Source: Spirogloea muscicola (Eukaryota; Streptophyta; Zygnematophyceae; Spirogloeales; Spirogloeaceae). From it: DNA of 16,559 nucleotides. The DNA is taken from positions 7,734 to 24,292 of the forward strand of contig WELB01000113.1 in assembly GCA_009602725.1 (NCBI GenBank). Reading direction: 5' to 3'. Every line of letters begins with the position of its first letter. Position 1 is the first letter of the stretch. The notes beneath the pieces were generated by a model. The model ran no database searches and was not told the origin of the DNA. It saw nothing but the letters and a program-made list of their open reading frames with translations. Of this stretch, positions 8,501-15,650 are shown piece after piece. The position numbers and the translations under genes were made by a program.

Positions 8501-11500
8501 GCCGCTGTCTGATGTGACGACTCATTGCTAAGCACTCTTGTTGCAGCCTCACAAGTGTGCAGCTGTGCTGAGAGCACAGCCACTGAGCTTTGATGTCATG
8601 CTAGTTGTCAAAGGGGGGCGGATGTCTTGATAATTACGTGGTTTAAACCCTCATGTTGCTCATTGCCGGTCATTGCAGAGGCTGGCGGTGGGCCTGATGG
8701 TCTCGGGGATAGTCATGAGCCAAGACGACTTTGTCCGCCCCTGGGAAGGACCAGATGCCGACCTTGAGAGGTCTGCCCTTGTGCTTCTGCTTTACACAGG
8801 CCTTAATCATTTTGTTGACCAACTAGTGTGAAGTTCAAAGGCAAAGTAGGTTTGCAGCTCAGAGCAGGATCTGTTGCTTTCTGGACTTAATATCTTTATC
8901 ACTTAGAGCATTGTGCAGGGGCTGACAAGAACTGTCGTCTTGCAGGTATGTGCTGAGGTGGGAGAGTGAGCACTTGATTGCTCTTGGCACTGCTCTTCAG
9001 GACTGGATGACCTCAAGTGAGATGTTGACATGCTAAATTTCAGCAATGTGCAGCTGCGCTGAGAAGTGCTTCCTCCTGCTTAAGCTGACATCTTGCAAGC
9101 AGAAGTAAGGACATCATGCATGCATTCCAGCCAGTCAGCCAGTCCATTCGATGCAGCTTCTATGATTCTGCAAGTGACCCCTCATCTCTTTGCAGCCGCT
9201 GGCCAGCAGCTGATTCAGCAGGGGGCTGCGATGACGGTGCTCCACGCACTGGTGGCTGCTGTCGCCTGGCCGGCCACTCTGCTTTCCTTGACTAACATCA
9301 TTGACTCCAGATGGGCAATTGCTCTTGACAGGTATTGCCTGCATGCATATAGCTCTTATTGGCTTCTGTTGAGTCCCAGCTTTGAACTGGATGGTGCCAC
9401 CTTGCAAGGTCTCGTGTAAACTTGCTGACCTGAAGAACGTGTTACACAGCTGACCTGCTCACCAAATTTCTCTCCAAGCATTTTCGCAAACCTTCTTGGG
9501 CCTTTCCCCATTTTTTGGGCCAGCAGGGACGAAATCTAGCTCGTGCAGTAAATTTCCTATCTGGATTTCTTCTGTAGGAAAAGTCCCTCCTTGGACGGCT
9601 GATATCGTACTCATTCATTACTGTCAAGAAGCCCAGATCTCAAAAGGATGATCTTAGCTTCTATATTATTTCTGCAGGTCAGACAAGGCTGGTGTGATAC
9701 TGGCTGATCTCCTGCTCCAGCACACCCACGGCGATAGGTGCAGTCGGATATTCAGCTGAACCATATGAAGGGCATCTATCAGAAGCACCGAGATTGCCTC
9801 CGCACCAGCCTGCCAAGGGCAGGGTTTGTGAAGAGATGGAGGCCTTTGTCTTTGGCTCTCATTGGGTATAATCTTCGGCGATGATAGGCCTGTGACGCTT
9901 GTTGGCTTCTCCCTGGGAGCCCGCGTGGTCTTTTCCTGCCTGGAGCACCTCGCATCCAAAGGCCACACAGGTGAGGCTGGCCCAATCACCAAATGATGCA
10001 TGCAAATTAGACGCACCGTTCCTGGAGCAAGGGTGGCTGCTTCTTCAGCACTGCTGTCTTTGATGACTTTATTGAGCTGCAGAGGTGGACTTCAAGCAGG
10101 TAGACGTACTGGATGTGCTCTCTGGTAGGTCAGGTTGTCTGCCTTCTGATTCAGTGGTCTGTCGTGTGTGTGGGTATGTGGGTCCACACTCTGGCGCAAG
10201 GGCGGCCAGCAGGCTTGAGAAGCACAGTGTTTGTCTCATCGTGATGAGTGCACCTACTCCTTGTGCTTCAGGAGCAATTGTGGAGAGGGTGGTCCTACTA
10301 GGAGCACCCGTCCCCGTGGATCTGCAGCGCTGGTCTGCTGTGCGTAAGGTGCGCAGATCTTCTCTTCTCTTCTCTTCAGATTCCTTCAACAGCGATTGCC
10401 CCCCAACCACTGTGTTTATAGAGAGTTCCAGCTTCAGGAGTCAGAGTACAAGCGCTTTTGTGGCCACTTCGATGGCCAGCTTCGAAGGAGCTCAAGCTCA
10501 GTGCTTGTTTGATTCAATCGTCTCTGCTAACAATTGGTGCTGGCCAGTCGCAATGGCCCATGCTTTTCCTGATGACCAGACACTGAAACTGTCTCCCCGT
10601 GTCAACTCCTTGTCTGCTCAGCTCACGGAGATCTAGCTGGTCATCCACATCTTCTCCACCTGCTCTCCCTCTGACATAGCATTTTTGCCTAGTCAGTATC
10701 AGGGAAGTAATGGTTGTTGTGTTTGCTTGTATTGCGTTGCTCAGACTGTTGCTGGAAGGCTGGTAAATGGCTTCTCCGAGAATGACTGGACGCTTGGCAT
10801 CGTCTATCGCAGCAGGTGAGTTGTTGTCAACAGCAATCCACATGCTTTTCTCTTCCTGCATGTGAATCGCATTGACCTAGCCTGATTGCTCCTCTTCCAG
10901 TGTGCCCTCTAGCCTTCACGTGCAAAGTGTGCTCAATGTAGAGCTCTGGGATAAGTATATGCCCTTCATAAGTAGAGGGTTTTAGGGTTTGGGGTTAAAC
11001 CCTAAACTGCCATTGACCTGCATTGTTTTGCCATGTCTTTTGCACTATTGGAAAAGCTTCTTGACCCAAGGTGTGGCGGGGATAAAGGCGGTCAATGTCC
11101 CTGGCATTGAAAATGTAAGTCCTGCTCTTTCTACATCGCTTGCCCTCCCCATTGTTTGCACATGCAGAAATCTCGACTTGCTTGGCCTTGCCCTTCATCC
11201 ATGCCTTAATATCTATTTGTAATGCTTGAAAGGAGGTGATGCTCTCACAATGACCTGTAGCAGTCCGCAACTCTGTGAGAGCTTTGGGCATCTGTTGTGT
11301 AAGAATTTGCTTTGACATTGCATGTGCTTAGGCCGGTGCTGCAATAGCTGACAGAAAGCTTGCCAATCAACATGTCCCTTATAGTGGCTAAATGCTCAAG
11401 CTTGCTGTCTCATCTAACTCTGTGGATTGCCAATGCTATGTGGTTGGCAGATTGACTTGCAGGAGCTCGTGAAGGGCCACTCATCTTACCTCACAAGTAT

Positions 11501-11621
11501 ATGTGAAATTATGGCCCTTATTGACATCGACAGCTACTTCCCGGCCTCTCCTCCCATTATGACAAAGCGGAGCAGCAGCATAACGAGCGCAGCCGAGCTG
11601 CCTGAGCAATTGACACTATAG
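5587..11621 (+). CDS. TMCO4/DUF726-family membrane alpha/beta-hydrolase-like protein (at least 15 exons; 5' end incomplete)
   Basis: Exons by phase and splice signals: 5587 (or 5615)-5828, 5979-6060, 6280-7263, 7612-7813, 8024-8173, 8387-8484, 8679-8770, 8946-9016, 9196-9331, 9678-9737, 9888-9970, 10272-10348, 10745-10815, 11057-11114 and 11451-11621 (TAG). They total 859 codons. The intron after 5828 has a GC donor; the 6060/6280 junction is the least certain. N-terminal part: GGLFSLALAEAQ and YLRIDSGAWGGL, typical of the family. Exon 3 adds a low-complexity Ala/Ser/Gly stretch of about 250 residues and then LALRFLAAWLDVAWRKV. Exons 4-6 give EIMVSFAAMEIE, a basic stretch and an Ala/Gly-rich hydrophobic region ending AASFGAAGAGLAGYKM, the presumed membrane segments. 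The hydrolase core follows: RLAVGLMVSG, DDFVRPWEG, WPATLL, PVTLVGFSLGAR (Ser about 714), VERVVLLGAP, NGFSENDW (Asp about 773), VPGIEN and GHSSYL (His about 812). A Ser-Asp-His triad is inferred. Plant and animal homologues exist; the substrate is unknown to me. Numbering starts at 5587. Confidence 0.88.
5829..5978 (+). other. GC-AG intron in the DUF726 gene
   Basis: The exon before it ends ENVY plus AG of an Arg codon at 5828. The next bases are GCATTG, not GT. The acceptor AATGCAG ends at 5978 and the downstream exon completes the Arg codon to give VYRYLRIDSGAWGG. Reading through would reach a stop after about 15 codons. GC-AG introns are a known minor class spliced by the major spliceosome. 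Confidence 0.6.
10981..11006. repeat. Telomere-like inverted repeat inside an intron
   Basis: Perfect 10-bp arms TTTAGGGTTT (10981-10990) and AAACCCTAAA (10997-11006) flank a GGGGTT loop. It sits in the intron 10816-11056 of the DUF726 gene. The sequence equals the plant/Chlorella-type telomere repeat and also contains the telobox AAACCCTAA known from plant promoters. Confidence 0.8.
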
Positions 11622-11954
11622 TCCTGGTACAAAAGTGCTGGTGTTCCCAACTCAACTGGCAATTGTTCCATCATGCAAGTACATTCGTCTGTACACTTCG
11701 ACAATCCGTCATCTGTACCGAACACAAAACTGCTCGTGCCACCTGAAGATGAGGACTGTAGACAGGTTGAAACCGAGACACCAGAGAGGAACCTCGCGGG
11801 GCTTGATTCCCACGAATGAGCACATGATGAGTCTGACGGGCTAGTTGCAAAGCTGGAGCACTGTGTGGGTCTCGAAGGCCGCGCCATCAGTTGCTTCTTC
11901 CTTCCTCTTCTTCTCGTGCCTCTTATCATCCGTTTGCATGACAAGTGTGCTTGC
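11622..11954 (+). other. 3' region of the DUF726 gene with in-frame open stretch
   Basis: After the TAG at 11619-11621 the same frame stays open for 65 codons to the TGA at 11817-11819 and, after that stop, runs open again to about 12071. The first part is hydrophilic (LLVPPEDEDCRQVETETPE), unlike a random 3' UTR. It may be untranslated, a decayed C-terminal tail, or a read-through extension. No poly(A) signal is obvious. Confidence 0.4.
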
Positions 11955-12298
11955 AGTCCTCTCTCGCACCGCGCCTTTTGGCCCTTTCAGACCTCATTCA
12001 CTCCTTTTGGGCTGGCTCCCTTTGAATTGGCATCACTTTTTGGCCGGCTTCTCCCCTTAGCCATTGCCTTTTAGAGAGCTATTTCTCTCATGTCTCTGTC
12101 GCACTGCACAATTGTCTCCTAAACTTTGCCGAAGGCACGGCAAGCTAACAGTGGAGGGGACATGCATGCGGTGCGCATGTAACCTGAAGGGAGGCCAAAT
12201 CAAGCACTGTTTGGCTAAAGGTGGTGCAATGAATGAAAGAAAGTCGCTCTTCCAAAGGTTGCGAGGGCTGTGACCAGGCGCCTTCTCTCTTCGACAGA
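11955..12298. other. Degenerate repeat zone after the DUF726 gene
   Basis: It contains weak matches to the repeat families. GCGCCTTTTGGCCCTTTC and GGGCTGGCTCCCTTTGAATT lie at 11965-12030 on the minus sense. AAGTCGCTCTTCCAAAGG followed by GGGCTGTGACC lies at 12241-12275 on the plus sense. No gene is supported. Confidence 0.4.
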
Positions 12299-12356
12299 AG
12301 AGCTCGCCCACAGAGAAGAGGGGCTGGCAAAGCCAACCCAAAAGAATGGACAATGT
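12299..12356 (+). repeat. Hairpin repeat module, sub-family a
   Basis: AGAGCTCGCCCACAGAGAAG leads into GGGCTGGC-AAA-GCCAACCC (one mismatch in the stem) and then AAAAGAATGGACAA. It has the same order and spacing as the copies at 12421 and 15413. Confidence 0.65.
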
Positions 12357-12420
12357 TCAAAGCCAAAGGAAGAAGTGCCGAAAAAGGACTACACTACAAA
12401 TCACGAGACAGCACGGACAG

Positions 12421-12482
12421 AAGAATGAGCTCGCCCATAGAAGAAAGGGGCTGGCAGAAGCCAGCCAAAATAGAATGGACAA
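12421..12482 (+). repeat. Hairpin repeat module, sub-family a (perfect stem)
   Basis: The leader is GAGCTCGCCCATAGAAG. The stem is GGCTGGC (12449-12455), loop AGAA, GCCAGCC (12460-12466). The trailer is AATAGAATGGACAAATTCC. It is almost identical to 15413-15480. Confidence 0.75.
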
Positions 12483-12539
12483 ATTCCAAAGAGCCACAGC
12501 AGGTGCCGAAAAGGAGGGAAACACACAGCTAGTCATCTA

Positions 12540-12750
12540 GACAACTAGACACGACGGAACCACAGGAAGCTCAATACCCGCGTCACGTCAGAGTAGCTCG
12601 AAGCTGGAAAAGATGCATGCAGACGAGACCCGGAAGCAGCAACGATAGCACGGCCCGCGCGCGAGTGGACGGCATGAGCGAGGAAGGGACACGGAGAGCA
12701 GCATCCGGAAGACCTGGGCCAGGGAGCCGGCCGCGTTGAAGCCGGGCAGC
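12540..12750. other. GC-rich unique block between repeats
   Basis: Mostly unique sequence with no convincing long frame. Its right end (12700-12750) resembles 3390-3435 in the broken coding remnant, including TCCGGAAGAC and TTGAAGCC, so both may come from the same unknown source. Confidence 0.35.
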
Positions 12751-12836
12751 CCCCCTGGCCCCCTTCTCGTACTCTGTTCATTCGTTTTAGGGCTGGCTTT
12801 TCAAGCCCCTATCCTCAATGGGCGAGCACTTTCTCC
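12751..12836 (-). repeat. Hairpin repeat module, sub-family b
   Basis: On the minus strand: AGAAAGTGCTCGCCCATTGA, GGATAGGGGCTTG, loop, CCAGCCC, then ACGAATGAACAGAGTACGAG and AAGGGGGCCAGGGG. It matches 13937-14036 and 15487-15582 along its whole length. The stem has one mismatch. Confidence 0.72.
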
Positions 12837-12967
12837 CTGGCGGACCCGGCCGCCGCTCGATGGCCTGCCGGGCAAGCCGCTGGAGGAGATCCAGCCAGCC
12901 ACTGCCATAAGCCCCGTGGATGTCGATGGCAAGGGCCGCGAACTCATCGCCTGGGGGAATTCCGTGT
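12837..12967. other. GC-rich, coding-like block between a hairpin module and the retrotransposon
   Basis: The + frame through 12842-12972 is open and reads PLDGLPGKPLEEI and DVDGKGRELIAWG, which looks protein-like, but it is fused to repeat sequence upstream and I recognise no family. It may be a captured gene piece. Confidence 0.25.
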
Positions 12968-13437
12968 ATTAGAAACAAATGTAGGCCAAATGGCCAAGTA
13001 CAAAGGCAAGCACATTTAAAGATCTACTAACTTACAACAGATTGACCCGCTCAATAACCACGGGTCAAAACATAAAGGTCACTAGTCGATGCATGAATAC
13101 TAGATGCCAGAAACGAAGCCCTTCTGCCACCAACTAGAGCTCGCCCAGCTTCTGGTGCAAGGCACTAGCCTGAGCACGCTGCAAACAGGCCGGAACTCGT
13201 CGTCACAAGAGCGACAGATATGCAGCTGGCAAGCCCATCTCAGCCGGAAACACATCTGCACGTCGAGTGTAGCCTAGATTGGCAATGTTTTGAAGGAGAG
13301 TTTGGAAACGAGGACCGAGACAACCAAAGATATCGATTGCCGCTGGCAGGAGCTGATCCGCATTGGGGGTAATCGGAGTAGTGCCGCAGTTTTCTTTGTT
13401 CTGCACCGCCCGCTGCGTGCCCAGCGATGTGTCGAGC
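12968..13437 (-). mobile_element. 5'-truncated retrotransposon, copy 2
   Basis: Collinear with copy 1 (4085-4540) over about 460 bp with scattered substitutions and small indels, and with the same 3' end. It is cut within the endonuclease domain near 13437. It retains Lys (AAA) in the K-x3-Y motif but has one extra G after YPQC that shifts the frame. LLPAAIDIFGCLGPRF and the C-terminal LGYTRRAD are still readable. It is not functional. Confidence 0.75.
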
Positions 13438-13494
13438 CTGGGGGTGAGCCGTGCCCGGGCGTTGCACCTTCGTGCCGGCAGAGCCCTCGCTGCT

Positions 13495-13590
13495 GCCTCT
13501 GGCTCTGGCCAGGGGACCCACTTCAACGAGCCTAGCCTCTCCGACCATGCGGCTGCTTAGCAGAGGTTACTGAGTGATTCTCCTGTAGCT
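13495..13590. repeat. Inverted repeat, left copy (pairs with 14047-14140)
   Basis: GCCTCTGGCTCTGGCCAGGG, ACCCACTTC and GCGGCTGCTTAGCAG, then GGTTACTGAGTG, are found as reverse complement in 14047-14140 over about 93 bp with a few differences. It lies immediately beyond a hairpin module, as does its partner. Confidence 0.72.
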
Positions 13591-13594
13591 CTTT

Positions 13595-13700
13595 GGATTT
13601 TGTCCATTCTTTTTTGGCTGGCTTCTGCCAGCCCCTCTCTGGCCATTTGGCCTACATTTCTTTCTAATACACGATCTTTTTTCTCTTCTATGGGCGAGCT
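13595..13700 (-). repeat. Hairpin repeat module, sub-family a, split by an insertion
   Basis: Minus-sense order: leader GCTCGCCCATAGAAG (13698-13684), an inserted 41-bp piece, then GGCTGGC (on + 13627-13633), loop, GCCAGCC (13616-13622) and trailer AATGGACAAAATCC. Without the insert it equals the copy at 15413-15480. Confidence 0.75.
13641..13681 (+). mobile_element. 41-bp retrotransposon 3'-end fragment with 5-bp target duplication
   Basis: GGCCATTTGGCCTACATTTC, then TTTCTAATACACGA and a T run, equals the 3' terminus of the LINE family. TCTCT at 13636-13640 is repeated at 13682-13686. Removing the insert and one TCTCT restores the module sequence seen at 15413-15460 (reverse complement). 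Confidence 0.7.
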
Positions 13701-13845
13701 TTTCCTTCCGATCTGCATACTTCCGCACCTTGCCCCGGGCCGCCAAAGCGACCGCTTGCCCAGCGGTCGCCGCCGACTTGGAGGGGTTGGCGGAGTCGAC
13801 ACAGTCGGCGTTCACCACCGCGCCCCTTCGAGATTGTCCAAATTC
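13700..13845. other. GC-rich unique block with minus-strand coding-like frame
   Basis: The minus strand reads NADCVDSANPSKSAATAG and ALAARGKVRKYA without interruption before entering repeat sequence. No start or family is recognised. It could be a captured gene piece or chance. Confidence 0.25.
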
Positions 13846-13893
13846 TTTTTCCCGGGCTGGCCAATAACAGCCATCGCCTATTACTGGAAGAGC
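13846..13893 (-). repeat. Hairpin module fragment
   Basis: On the minus strand GGCTGTTATTGGCCAGCCCG is followed by an A-rich stretch and ATTTGGACAATC. It resembles the long-loop variant at 15922 and 15086. Confidence 0.45.
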
Positions 13894-13904
13894 CTTTCTT
13901 CTCT

Positions 13905-13936
13905 TGCCTGAACAATGTATCGGCTTGAATTGGAAT
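13905..13936 (-). repeat. Partial repeat E (right end)
   Basis: GCCTGAACAATGTATCGGCT followed by TGAATTGG is the reverse complement of the E core (CCAATTCAAGCCAATACATTGTTCAGGC) with one change. It is cut on both sides. Confidence 0.55.
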
Positions 13937-14036
13937 TAAGAAGAAAGTGCTCGCCCATTGAGAATAGGGGCTGGAACAACCAGCCCGAAAAAGAATGAAC
14001 AGAGTACGAGAAGGGGGCCAGGGGAAGCGCTAAGTA
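13937..14036 (+). repeat. Hairpin repeat module, sub-family b (perfect stem)
   Basis: AGAAAGTGCTCGCCCATTGA leads to GGGCTGG (13968-13974), loop AACAA, CCAGCCC (13980-13986), then AAAAAGAATGAACAGAG, TACGAGAAGGGGGCCAGGGG and AAGCGCTAAG. It is about 100 bp and collinear with 15487-15582 in reverse. Confidence 0.78.
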
Positions 14037-14046
14037 ACAGAAACAA

Positions 14047-14140
14047 AGCTGCTACGAGACACTCAGTAACCCCTGCTAAGCAGCCGCAGATCAGAGATGC
14101 TGGGCTCCTGGAAGTGGGTCCCCTGGCCAGAGCCAGAGGC
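14047..14140. repeat. Inverted repeat, right copy (pairs with 13495-13590)
   Basis: GACACTCAGTAACCCCTGCT and AAGCAGCCGCAG, then GGTCCCCTGGCCAGAGCCAG, is the reverse complement of the left copy. Together with the hairpin modules next to each copy, it forms an inverted unit of about 190 bp per side enclosing about 250 bp. Confidence 0.72.
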
Positions 14141-14142
14141 AA

Positions 14143-14195
14143 ATGAAATGAATTGGCCTCCAATTCATTTCATGCGCCCCGCGGGCCTTTTCTCG
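14143..14195 (-). repeat. Repeat E fragment with a 14-bp perfect palindrome
   Basis: ATGAAATGAATTGG (14143-14156), loop CCT, CCAATTCATTTCAT (14160-14173), followed by GCGCCCCGCGGGCC, the E left end in minus sense. Other E copies have the weaker 7-bp TGAATTG/CAATTCA stem, so the arm has been extended here. Confidence 0.65.
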
Positions 14196-14288
14196 CGCCG
14201 CCGACAGCGGCGCGCAGGCCGGCCAGGCGGAGCGCCGCGTCAAGCCGGGAGCGGGGAACGGCGCCTGTATTCGGTGATAGAAGTCGAG
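14196..14288. other. GC-rich unique block
   Basis: Short GC-rich sequence between two E copies, with GCGCCGCCGACAGCGGCGCG forming a strong foldback (14198-14215). No gene is seen. Confidence 0.35.
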
Positions 14289-14445
14289 AAGAAAAGTGGC
14301 TCTCCCAAACGAAAAAGAAGAAAGTGCTCTCTCAAAGAGAGAGAAGGCGCGCGGGGCGCATGAATTGAAAGGGAGGCCAATTCAAGCCAATACATTGTTC
14401 AGGCAGAGTCGAGTGCAGACTAAACAATGCTACATAATACGGAAA
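14289..14445 (+). repeat. Repeat E with doubled hairpin-family leader
   Basis: AGAAAAGTGGCTCTCCCAAA and then AGAAAGTGCTCTCTCAAAG are two tandem leaders of the hairpin family. They are followed by a full E (14334-14445) nearly identical to 4873-4985. The hairpin itself is missing. It supports one composite repeat in which the hairpin part can be lost. Confidence 0.65.
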
Positions 14446-14514
14446 GAAGAATGGCTCGCCACCACAGGGTGGGGGCCTGGGAAAGGCCAAGCTCCTACCC
14501 CGCAATCCTTCAGA

Positions 14515-14642
14515 CCTTCTTCTTCTTTTCCATCCCTTTGGGCTGGCCTTTCCCAGCCACCAGTCAATCTGGCCGCTGCTTTCTTCTTTTGCGGGCGAGG
14601 GACTGTGAATAGCAAGCCCGAAGAGAGTGGACAAAGGCAGAG
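14515..14642 (-). repeat. Hairpin repeat module, long-loop variant
   Basis: Reverse complement of the type at 3042-3160: GCGGCCAGATTGACTGGTGG and CTGGGAAAGGCCAGCCCAAA, then GGGATGGAAAAGAAG. The flank from 14600 adds a second partial trailer (GAGAGTGGACAAAGG). Confidence 0.6.
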
Positions 14643-14644
14643 CA

Positions 14645-15085
14645 CAGTTGCAAGCCCATCGACAGGTGTGCATCACCCTGCCGCTGAGCCGACCCCGCTC
14701 TGTGAGCACGGGCTGGAGAAGGGCGCCGGGGCGGCGCCCCGCGCGGCAGGCCAGCGGGCCCGGGGCCACTGCTCACGGCAGGTGGGAACGGGGCAGGCTG
14801 GGCCACGCGGGCCCCAGCGCGGCGGGGGGCCCGCCGGTTGGTGGGTTGGTGGGCGCCGAGGAGGAGGAGGGAAGGAGGGGGGCCCGCACCGGGGGTGGGC
14901 CCGCCCCCCCCTCCCTCCCTCCTCCCCCGCTGACCTGGTGCGGCGCCTGCCGCGTGGAGTTGCGCGGGCACGGCGGCGCCGCCGGCGGGCCCGCGGATAT
15001 GCCAGGCCGGTGAAGGCGGCCGGTGCCGGGAACGTGGGGCGACGGGCACCGCCGGGCGAGGTGGCCCCCCGCCTCCCCCTCCTCG
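14645..15085. other. Very GC-rich block with G-run/C-run foldback
   Basis: A purine-rich G-run stretch (about 14822-14883, including GGTTGGTGGGTTGGTGGG) is followed at 14906-14932 by a long C run and CCCTCCCTCCCTCC. The two can pair with each other, and the G strand could form quadruplexes. Several frames are open only because the composition is extreme. A short CGAC-R stretch (TWCGACRVELRGHGG near 14936-14980) is the only protein-like piece; I assign no gene. Confidence 0.4.
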
Positions 15086-15150
15086 GACCTTATTTCGGGC
15101 TGGCCATTCGCAGCCCTTGCCCCCTTTGGGAGTGCCACTTCTCTTTCAGA
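15086..15150 (-). repeat. Hairpin module fragment
   Basis: On the minus strand AGAAGTGGCACTCCCAAAGG and GGGCAAGGGCTGCG, loop, GGCCAGCCCGAAATAAGG. It is closest to the copy at 3868-3940. Confidence 0.5.
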
Positions 15151-15412
15151 GCCCTCGAGCAGCTTTGAGAGAGCCACTTGCTTCCGCGGGTGGGCGGGTG
15201 TGGAGCCGCGGGCCGCCGGCCAGCTACAGGGCGCGCTATGGGATGCCGGCGTCGGGCGGCGATATTCTTCTATTCCCGCCCTGCGGGTGGCGGGCGGCAG
15301 GCGGGGCGGCGAAGATGAAGATGGAGCGCAAGGCGAGTGGCTTCGCCAGTGCCCTGTGGGTTGACTGAGTGACCGCCCTCCTCCCAGGGCGGGCCTTCTT
15401 CTAGGGCCTTCT
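15151..15412. other. GC-rich unique block
   Basis: No recognised gene. A frame reading VAGGRRGGEDEDGAQGEW (about 15285-15345) looks partly protein-like. TGACTGAGTGACC near 15361 resembles the ACTCAGTA motif that accompanies hairpin modules. Confidence 0.3.
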
Positions 15413-15485
15413 TAGAGAATGAGCTCGCCCATAGAAGAGAGGGGCTGGCAGAAGCCAGCCAAAAAAGAATGGACAAAATCTTCTT
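15413..15485 (+). repeat. Hairpin repeat module, sub-family a (perfect stem)
   Basis: GAATGAGCTCGCCCATAGAA, then GGCTGGC (15443-15449), loop AGAA, GCCAGCC (15454-15460), then AAAAAAGAATGGACAAAATC. It is directly followed by a module in the opposite orientation. Confidence 0.78.
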
Positions 15486-15486
15486 A

Positions 15487-15582
15487 GCGCTTCCCCTGGC
15501 CCCCTTCTCGTACTTGGTACACTCTTTTTTGGGCCGGCTTTTCCAGCCCCTATCCTCAATGGGCGAGCACTTTCTTTCAGGG
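15487..15582 (-). repeat. Hairpin repeat module, sub-family b
   Basis: On the minus strand: GAAAGAAAGTGCTCGCCCAT, GGGCTGG, loop, CCGGCCC (one G-T wobble in the stem), AAAAAAGAGTGTACC, then GTACGAGAAGGGGGCCAGGG and GAAGCGCTAAG. Collinear with 13937-14036. Confidence 0.76.
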
Positions 15583-15619
15583 AAATGAAGTGTTGTGTGG
15601 TGAGTGATGGATGGGGCCC

Positions 15620-15650
15620 GAGTGGCCAAATACCAAGGCAAGCACATCTC
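15620..15650 (-). mobile_element. Tiny retrotransposon 3'-end fragment
   Basis: GTGGCCAAATACCAAGGCAA followed by GCACATCT matches the LINE 3' region (TGGCCAAGTACAAAGGCAAG) with two changes. Too short to say more; upstream and downstream are unrelated to the element. Confidence 0.5.

Noticed and set aside
11619-11621. Variant genetic code with TAG read as an amino acid
   Set aside because: The protein ends sensibly at TAG, the other gene uses TGA, and no internal TAG occurs within the conserved exons. One open stretch downstream is not enough.
14334-14445. Repeat E as a tRNA-derived SINE
   Set aside because: GGCTTGAATTGG on the minus strand vaguely resembles a B box, but there is no A box at the right distance and no tRNA-like fold.
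14627-15013. Several overlapping open frames in the GC-rich block
   Set aside because: Open in nearly all frames because stop codons are rare at this composition. No conserved motif or splice-consistent exon was found.
12299-15582. Hairpin modules as Helitron 3' ends
   Set aside because: Helitrons end with a hairpin followed within about 10 bp by CTRR. Only the copy next to 13641 shows CTGG and that comes from the inserted fragment. No 5' TC end was found.
12299-15582. Hairpin modules with cargo as integron attC-like cassettes
   Set aside because: The context is a eukaryotic genome with introns. There is no integrase, and the conserved core triplets of attC sites are absent.
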